DNA from: Treponema sp.
GTDB taxonomy: Bacteria > Spirochaetota > Spirochaetia > Treponematales > Treponemataceae
NCBI GenBank assembly: GCA_017464425.1
Contig: JAFUDX010000023.1
Location: 1-43,258 of the forward strand
Direction: 5' to 3'
DNA: 43,258 nucleotides
Made by a program: the position numbers and the translations under genes. Under the pieces are notes generated by a model. That model was not told where the DNA came from. It ran no database searches and was given only the letters and a program-made list of their open reading frames with translations. Positions 39,044-43,258 of the stretch are shown here, one piece after another; the stretch's first letter is position 1, and every line of letters begins with the position of its first letter.

Positions 39044-39085
39044 AGTGCGATTCTACCACTTTTCTCGTTGTAATAGAAGAATATT

Positions 39086-39168
39086 TTGCGTTTATGTAGA
39101 GCGCGAAAATGGTGATTAGCGGGCAGCTTGCTTTATAAAACAAATCCTTGCTTTTTACTGAATTGGAA
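39086..39168 (+). repeat. Left direct repeat flanking the ATPase gene
   Basis: It contains TTTATGTAGAGCGC and, about 35 bp later, a block ending in AAACAAA and TCCTTG. The copy at 40727-40820 has the same blocks in the same order and orientation. The two are clearly related but diverged. Confidence 0.6.
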
Positions 39169-39179
39169 ACTCTGCTTGC

Positions 39180-39281
39180 TTACTCTGCGTATTATCAGCA
39201 ATTTTAAGCATTTTTACCTTGCGCATTATCAACAAATTTGCAAAATTTTACTCTGCGCACTATCGACAAATTTCACAAAAA
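39180..39281 (+). repeat. Three 34-bp tandem repeats upstream of the ATPase gene
   Basis: Units start at 39180, 39214 and 39248, exactly 34 bp apart, with the shared core TTACYYTGCGYAYTATCRRCAA. The -35 box of the ATPase gene (TCGACA, 39263-39268) lies in the third unit, and equivalent TCAGCA and TCAACA lie in the other two, so these may be operator repeats. Confidence 0.8.
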
Positions 39282-39297
39282 ATACTATGCTCACTGT

Positions 39298-40656
39298 ATG
39301 GAGTTGAAGCGAAAAATCTACAAGAAGTTTCTCAAATGGAAAACGGAAGTTCGTGGTCAAAAAGCGCTTCTCGTGGAAGGGGCGCGGCGAATCGGCAAGT
39401 CTACTATTGTGGAAGCTTTCGCAAAAGAGCAGTACGCATCGTATATTTTGATTGATTTTAACAAGGCTTCCAAAACGGTGCGGGATAATTTTGAGAATAT
39501 GAATGATTTGGATTCGTTCTTCCAAACGCTCTCGCTTGAATACGACACAAAACTGTATGAGCGGAATTCCATCATTATTTTTGACGAAATTCAGAAATTT
39601 CCGCGCGCTCGTGAGGCAATCAAATATCTGGTTCTTGACGGTCGCTATGATTACATTGAGACTGGTTCGCTCATTTCCATAAAAGAAAATGTCGAGGAAA
39701 TCACGCTTCCGTCGGAAGAGCGAAAAATCAAAATGTATCCCTGTGATTTTGAAGAATTCGCATGGGCGTTGGGAAAGGAAGTTCTCTTGGAGTACATTGC
39801 GGATTGCTACAAAAAGCAAGTTCCGCTTGAGCAGAAATATCACAACGAGGCGATGTATCTTTTCCGTGAGTACATGCTTGTTGGCGGAATGCCAAAAAGC
39901 ATTGTCTCGTATGTCGAAGGTCACAAGGATTTTGAGGCAAGCGACCGAGAAAAGCGCGATATTTTGGATTTGTACCGCGATGACATAAAAAAAGCCGCCA
40001 AACGCTACAGCTCAAAGGTTTCTGCCCTGTTTGAGAATGTTCCCGCCTATCTTTCCACCCACGAAAAGAAAATCGTTCTCAGCGAAATCGACAAGGGCGG
40101 AGTTTTCAATCGCTACGATGAGCCGCTTTTTTGGCTCGAAGACTCCATGATTTGCAATCTCTGCTACAAGTGCAATGACCCATGCGTTGGCTTCGCGCTG
40201 AACAAGAATGATTCTGCCGTAAAATGCTACATGGGCGACACGGGGCTTTTGGTAAGCCATGCCTTCAACGAGAACGAAATCGCGAGTCAGCAGTTGTATC
40301 GCTCAATCATCAACGGAAAGCTTTCTCTAAACGAAGGAATGCTGTACGAAAACGCAATCGCGCAGATGCTCACCGCTTTGGGCAAAAAATTGTATTTTTA
40401 CACCCAGTACAATCTGCAAAAGCATCGCAACGACATTGAAATTGATTTTCTCCTCTCAAATGAAAGCAAGACGAATTTCAAAGTGTTTCCCGTCGAGGTA
40501 AAATCTTCCAAAAACTACACAACTTCATCGCTTGGAGCGTTCAGAGAAAAATTCGGAAAGAAAATCGACAGGGAAATCATCATTCACCCGAAGAATTTCA
40601 GCAACGAAAACGGCGTGATGAAGATTCCCCCATATATGATTTGGTGCATGGAGTAG
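39298..40656 (+). CDS. AAA ATPase with DUF4143 domain
   Basis: The 452-residue product has the AAA_14 ATPase domain at the N-terminus: Walker A GARRIGKST (28-36) and Walker B IIIFDEIQKFPRA. A winged-helix/DUF4143 region follows, and the C-terminus carries a PD-(D/E)XK-like pattern, EIDFLLSN then VEVKSSKNY. Proteins of this type are common in bacteria; their function is mostly unknown, and several authors suggest roles in defence or DNA transactions. The ATG at 39298 is chosen because TCGACA, a 17-bp spacer and TATGCT (39286-39291) end 6 nt before it: a predicted leaderless start. An earlier ATG at 39238 lies inside the repeats. The gene is flanked by direct repeats. Confidence 0.9.
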   Translation: MELKRKIYKKFLKWKTEVRGQKALLVEGARRIGKSTIVEAFAKEQYASYILIDFNKASKTVRDNFENMNDLDSFFQTLSLEYDTKLYERNSIIIFDEIQKFPRAREAIKYLVLDGRYDYIETGSLISIKENVEEITLPSEERKIKMYPCDFEEFAWALGKEVLLEYIADCYKKQVPLEQKYHNEAMYLFREYMLVGGMPKSIVSYVEGHKDFEASDREKRDILDLYRDDIKKAAKRYSSKVSALFENVPAYLSTHEKKIVLSEIDKGGVFNRYDEPLFWLEDSMICNLCYKCNDPCVGFALNKNDSAVKCYMGDTGLLVSHAFNENEIASQQLYRSIINGKLSLNEGMLYENAIAQMLTALGKKLYFYTQYNLQKHRNDIEIDFLLSNESKTNFKVFPVEVKSSKNYTTSSLGAFREKFGKKIDREIIIHPKNFSNENGVMKIPPYMIWCME

Positions 40657-40726
40657 GGTGTGCGCCCAGCAACTTTCCATTTCCCTTATCTTCCAAAAAC
40701 ATCTGCAAATCACTACAATAATAAAA

Positions 40727-40820
40727 TGTTTCGTATTTATGTAGAGCGCAAGCCGGGCTTCCAGAGTGAGGCGGCGAGCATTTACGAAACAAAAATTACA
40801 TCCTTGTAATTTTTGTTTCT
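40727..40820 (+). repeat. Right direct repeat flanking the ATPase gene
   Basis: It starts with TTTATGTAGAGCGC as at 39086 and ends with GAAACAAAAATTACA-TCCT-TGTAATTTTTGTTTC, a perfect 15-bp inverted repeat (40786-40800 with 40805-40819). TTTCGTA and TACGAAA bracket the first half. Confidence 0.6.
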
Positions 40821-40891
40821 ACGAGAAAATTCTGTTCACCTAAAGGCAAACACGGCAAATGGCGTTGATTTTGCCGTTTGAATTTTCTCTC

Positions 40892-40917
40892 TTTGCTTTT
40901 ACCCTGCATTCGTGCAG
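40892..40917 (+). repeat. Degenerate relative of family I hairpin 3
   Basis: TTTGCTTTT followed by CTGCA-TTCG-TGCAG parallels TTTGCTTTTTGCCGCA-TCCG-TGCGGC in copy B. Hairpins 1 and 2 of the element are not recognisable here. Confidence 0.5.
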
Positions 40918-40995
40918 TGCCTTTCGCTCTTGCGCGAGTCTATGCGCTCTATGGCGACCGTGGGAACCGAGCCTCCGCGCGTGCGATGCGCGAAA

Positions 40996-41538
40996 ATGGT
41001 CATCTTGAACGGAACTGTCTCTGCTGACGAGGTTGCCCGCATTCAGAAATATCTCATCAACCCCGTTGATTCACGGCTCGCGAAGGCTGAAATCCCAGAG
41101 ACGCTTGAAATGAAGACCGAAGTTCCCACCGACATTCCGACCGTCGAAGGCTTCAACGCGCTCAACAAAAAGGAACTCGATTCTTACCGCGAGAAAATGG
41201 GCTTGGCGATGGACTTGGCTGACATTCAGTTTTTGCAGGACTACTTCAAGTCAATCAAGCGCGACCCGACCGAGACCGAAATCCGTGTTCTCGACACTTA
41301 CTGGAGCGACCACTGCCGACACACCAGCTTCAACACGGTCTTGAAGGACATCAAAATCGAAAAAGGTCCGTACGCAAAGCTTTTCAAGGAATCCCTCAAA
41401 AACTACGAGGCGATGCACACCGACATCTACGCGAAACGAAAGGACAAGCCGCTCACCCTCATGGACATGGCGACTATCGGCGGAAAATATCTCCGCAAGC
41501 ACGGTCTTCTTGACGATATGGAAGTTTCTATTGCATAA
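40996..41538 (+). pseudogene. purL: Internal fragment of purL (phosphoribosylformylglycinamidine synthase)
   Basis: From MVILNGTVSADEVARIQKYL to the stop at 41538 the 180 residues match the long single-chain FGAM synthase, approximately residues 110-300 of a ~1240-residue enzyme. The diagnostic motif is DTYWSDHCRHTSF, and MDMATIGGKYLRK also fits. The ATP/FGAR and glutaminase domains are missing, so it cannot make FGAM. The frame is open upstream to 40912, but those codons derive from GC-rich repeat-like DNA. Homology ends about two codons before the stop, where a family II element begins. Codon use is C-rich at third positions, as in a well-expressed gene, so the break is recent. A complete purL must lie elsewhere if purine synthesis is intact. 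Confidence 0.88.
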
Positions 41539-41540
41539 GG

Positions 41541-41613
41541 AGGGGAAAGTCTCCCCCTACGCGCCCACTTCGTTGGGCGCTACCCTCTCTACGGGGACAC
41601 CCCGTAACGCCCC
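41541..41613. repeat. Three-hairpin repeat, family II, copy 2
   Basis: Hairpin 1: GGGGA/TCCCC (41542-41556). Hairpin 2: GCGCCCA-CTTCGT-TGGGCGC (41561-41580). Hairpin 3: ACGGGG-ACA-CCCCGT (41591-41605). It starts two bases after the stop of the purL fragment. Confidence 0.75.
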
Positions 41614-41623
41614 GAAAAATGGT

Positions 41624-41645
41624 AAAATTGCTTCGCAATTTTTTT
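41624..41645 (+). terminator. Terminator-like hairpin after the purL fragment
   Basis: AAAATTGC-TTC-GCAATTTT followed by further T residues. The stem is A/T-rich, so strength is uncertain; related AAATTGC...GCAATTT stems occur at 12605 and 13250. Confidence 0.55.
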
Positions 41646-41755
41646 ATTGTACCCACCCAACTGTCTTAAAATAGCCCTATTTTCCTTTTTAAACAAGAAT
41701 CGTCTAAATTTTCTCCCATAAAACCACTCTCTATGTTATAATCTCTATATGGCAT

Positions 41756-42568
41756 ATGGCTAAAAACATTTCCACCGCTGTTAGTCCGAAAATGCTTGCC
41801 CGAATTCAAGCGTTACGGCTCATGGACGACGATTTTATGACCGTTGTTTTTGACGGTGACATAGAACTTACGGAATTCCTGTTGCGAATTCTGCTTTCTC
41901 GCACTGATTTGCGGGTCAAAAGCGTAATGACACAGAAAGAAAAACGAAATCTTTTTGGTCGTTCGGTCAGACTCGACATCTTGGCTGAAGATATGTCTGG
42001 CAAGATTTACAATATTGAGGTACAGAGGGCAGATAAGGGGGCTTCTCCAAAGCGGGTTCGCTATAATCTTGCCCTATTGGATTCCCACACGCTCAAAAAG
42101 AACGATGATTTTGAGCAGCTTCCAGAAACTTACATTATTTTTATCACCGAGAATGACTATTTTGGACTTGGAGAGCCTGTTTACGAGATTGAAAAAACTG
42201 TCAAAAATACGAATTTGCCTTTTGACGACGGTTGCACTATAATCTATGTGAACGGTGCGTACCGTGGCAATGATGCAATCGGCAAATTAATGCATGACTT
42301 TTGCTCTGCAAATGCCGATGAAATGAATTATAATGAACTTGCGAGCAAGGTGAAAATACACAAGCAACAGACAAAGGGGGTAGAAAAAATGTGCAGAATC
42401 TTTGAAGAATACGGCGAAGAAGTCAGAGAAGAGGCTCAGATTGAGCGAAATATCAAAATCGCAGAAAAACTGATTCTCCAAAAGCGAATGACTCCCGAAG
42501 AAATCGCAGATACGACCGATGTTCCTCTGGAGCAGGTACGGCAAATGGTACAGAAATTTGATGATTGA
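41756..42568 (+). CDS. Rpn family recombination-promoting nuclease/putative transposase
   Basis: The intact 270-residue protein belongs to the PD-(D/E)XK (PDDEXK_2) transposase-like family. It opens with a block around MARIQALRLMDDDFM, and its nuclease core is RLDILAEDMSGKIYNIEVQ with the acidic residue and the E-x-Q strand. Then come KRVRYNLALLDSHTL, YIIFITENDYFG and CTIIYVNGAYRG. The C-terminal region from residue 212 is a separate helical segment with MTPEEIADTTDVPLEQVRQM. TATAAT (41737-41742) is close upstream. An overlapping mini-frame MAYG starts at 41749, and no ribosome binding site precedes 41756. The internal start at 42389 is described separately. This is the only complete Rpn gene in the window. 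Confidence 0.9.
   Translation: MAKNISTAVSPKMLARIQALRLMDDDFMTVVFDGDIELTEFLLRILLSRTDLRVKSVMTQKEKRNLFGRSVRLDILAEDMSGKIYNIEVQRADKGASPKRVRYNLALLDSHTLKKNDDFEQLPETYIIFITENDYFGLGEPVYEIEKTVKNTNLPFDDGCTIIYVNGAYRGNDAIGKLMHDFCSANADEMNYNELASKVKIHKQQTKGVEKMCRIFEEYGEEVREEAQIERNIKIAEKLILQKRMTPEEIADTTDVPLEQVRQMVQKFDD
42376..42568 (+). CDS. Candidate intragenic C-terminal Rpn product (RpnS-like)
   Basis: AAGGGGGT, six of seven bases matching AGGAGGT, ends 8 nt before an in-frame ATG at 42389 (codon 212 of the host gene). It would give a 59-residue protein beginning MCRIFEEYGEEVREEAQIER, mainly helical and ending in a DVPLEQVRQMVQKF motif. The host gene itself lacks a comparable ribosome binding site at its own start. 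E. coli RpnA makes such an intragenic product that restrains the full-length nuclease; whether this happens here is inferred. Confidence 0.55.
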
Positions 42569-42711
42569 TTGTCGTAGATAGCCCCTGAAGCGTAAAATTA
42601 ATATCATTTGAAAATGAAACTCACACCAATTTCATCAGTTCTGGAAGAATTTCCCCAGCTTGTCGTCTGATGATTTTCGCAACGATGGAAAACAGCAAAC
42701 TTATTTGCTGA

Positions 42712-42748
42712 TTAAAAAAACACGCTCTCTGGTGGGGAGAGCGTATTG
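42712..42748 (-). terminator. Rho-independent terminator of the P-loop gene
   Basis: On the minus strand, ACGCTCTCC pairs with AGAGAGCGT (42736-42744 with 42722-42730) and a T7 run follows (42720-42714). It lies about 55 bp after the stop codon. Confidence 0.85.
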
Positions 42749-42800
42749 TAGTATGAAAGACAAGGTGATTTTTCTTCTTAAATTCTCCCTACCAATAGTA

Positions 42801-43244
42801 CTAGATTGATTTCTTTAGCTCGGCTAGAATTTCTGCGACTTTTTTATTTTCTTCGACTGTCTTTTCAGAATCTGTTTTTTTCCCATCCATTGTAAAGATA
42901 ACATGCGCAGGAGGTTCTCCTCCTGAAATTTCCGTGTAAGATAATTTTAGCGGAACTTCTTCCAAAAGCGAAATTTTAAAACCTGCGTTTTCCGCCAAAA
43001 CAAGAACATCCACCCCAAGATATTTCAGAATGGCTTTGATACACTCGCCTTTCAAATCGCCCATTGAGAACAAGGCGATTTGTTTGTTGTTGCACTTGAT
43101 GACGGATTGAAAATCTCGGCTGTTATTGATTCTTTCAAAATGAAGTTCCGTGCCAGTAAAATCGGAAATAATCTTTTCCCGCAATTTGATGAATGTTTCT
43201 GTTTTTCCGCAGTGTGACGGTCCCTGTAATAGAATTAGTTTCAT
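42801..43244 (-). CDS. Small P-loop NTPase, function unknown
   Basis: The 147-residue product starts MKLILLQG and has a Walker A motif GPSHCGKT at residues 8-15, typical of nucleotide kinases and small GTPase-like proteins. Later ALFSMGDLKGECIKAILKYL and VLVLAENAGFK suggest a Walker-B-like strand. No family is recognised with confidence. The ATG at 43244 has AGGAG 10 nt upstream, so unlike many neighbours it is read from a normal ribosome binding site. It ends at its own terminator. A defence or regulatory role is possible, but nothing shows it. Confidence 0.75.
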   Translation of the reverse strand: MKLILLQGPSHCGKTETFIKLREKIISDFTGTELHFERINNSRDFQSVIKCNNKQIALFSMGDLKGECIKAILKYLGVDVLVLAENAGFKISLLEEVPLKLSYTEISGGEPPAHVIFTMDGKKTDSEKTVEENKKVAEILAELKKSI

Positions 43245-43258
43245 AATGCTTTGCTCCT

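Larger units (their letters stand above)
40657..40995. other. Repeat-filled intergenic region
   Basis: About 340 bp without a gene. It contains the right direct repeat of the ATPase gene, a perfect 15-bp inverted repeat (40786-40819), a stem built from CACGGCAAA and TTTTGCCGT (40846-40880), a hairpin CTGCA-TTCG-TGCAG (40904-40917) and a GC-rich stretch up to the purL fragment. Confidence 0.7.

Noticed and set aside
39180..39281. Plasmid-type iterons or replication origin
   Set aside because: Only three diverged units, no initiator protein gene nearby, and the units contain the promoter of the ATPase gene.
39238..39297. Upstream ATG extending the ATPase by 20 residues
   Set aside because: The extension lies in the 34-bp repeats and upstream of the best promoter, and family homology starts at 39298.
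13683..41613. Family II repeats as integron attC sites
   Set aside because: Some Treponema carry integrons, but no integrase, no cassette order and no clear paired core sites are present here.
42621..42710. Minus-strand fragment ending AGEILPELMKLV before TGA
   Set aside because: It looks like a protein C-terminus but is too short to name, and it overlaps hairpins near a terminator.

Overview
The window looks like a chromosomal segment of a Treponema-type spirochaete, probably a gut, rumen or oral species rather than T. pallidum. This rests on the protein families: a zinc-ribbon L28, a spirochaete-like GatC, several Rpn (PD-(D/E)XK) nuclease/transposase genes, large Ig-repeat lipoproteins and many interspersed palindromic repeats. 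It is an inference from recognised families; no 16S or other marker is present.

Layout. 1-504: 5' part of an Rpn gene (minus), cut by the window edge. 671-3300: pgi and an Eda aldolase with an extra C-terminal VOC-like domain, then a terminator. 3494-7334: an XRE regulator and two decayed lipoprotein genes, bounded on the left by a remnant of an apt 3' end and on the right by intact apt. 7360-12578: apt, an orphan peptide-binding protein, a TPR-like exported protein, and a tightly packed gatC / unknown / membrane protein / ASCH set. 12581-13290: a small membrane protein gene enclosed by ~94-bp inverted repeats. 13348-18775: rpmB, a PhnP-like metallohydrolase, a VIT-VWA-DUF2135 exported protein and an SLC13/ArsB-like permease whose loop is encoded by genomic repeats. 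18908-21406: serC-serA. 21686-36241: one 14.5-kb gene for a 4851-residue Ig-repeat lipoprotein with a G9 tract in its signal peptide. 36336-42568: an accessory region with three more Rpn genes (two broken by palindromic elements), a YfcE-like phosphodiesterase, an AAA/DUF4143 ATPase flanked by direct repeats, and a fragment of purL. 42801-43244: a small P-loop protein.

Four signals deserve most attention. (1) Three of the four Rpn genes carry a Shine-Dalgarno-like sequence 8-9 nt before an in-frame internal ATG. This would yield separate C-terminal proteins of 59-71 residues, the arrangement reported for the intragenic antitoxin of E. coli RpnA. The fourth gene's C-terminus lies outside the window. 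(2) Two of these genes are interrupted by a ~75-bp element that folds into three hairpins, with compensatory base changes between copies. A second, unrelated three-hairpin family occurs twice elsewhere. (3) The giant surface lipoprotein has a phase-variation-type G9 tract. (4) At least eight genes have a -10 box ending only 6-7 nt before the ATG and no ribosome binding site, which predicts leaderless mRNAs as a normal expression mode in this organism.

Metabolically the window holds only separate pieces: Pgi, Eda, serine biosynthesis (SerC, SerA), adenine salvage (Apt), GatC of the tRNA amidotransferase, and an incomplete PurL that is surely non-functional. No rRNA, tRNA, CRISPR array, insertion sequence or integrase was recognised. 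No gene-free stretch exceeds about 340 bases; the longest (40657-40995) is filled with repeats.
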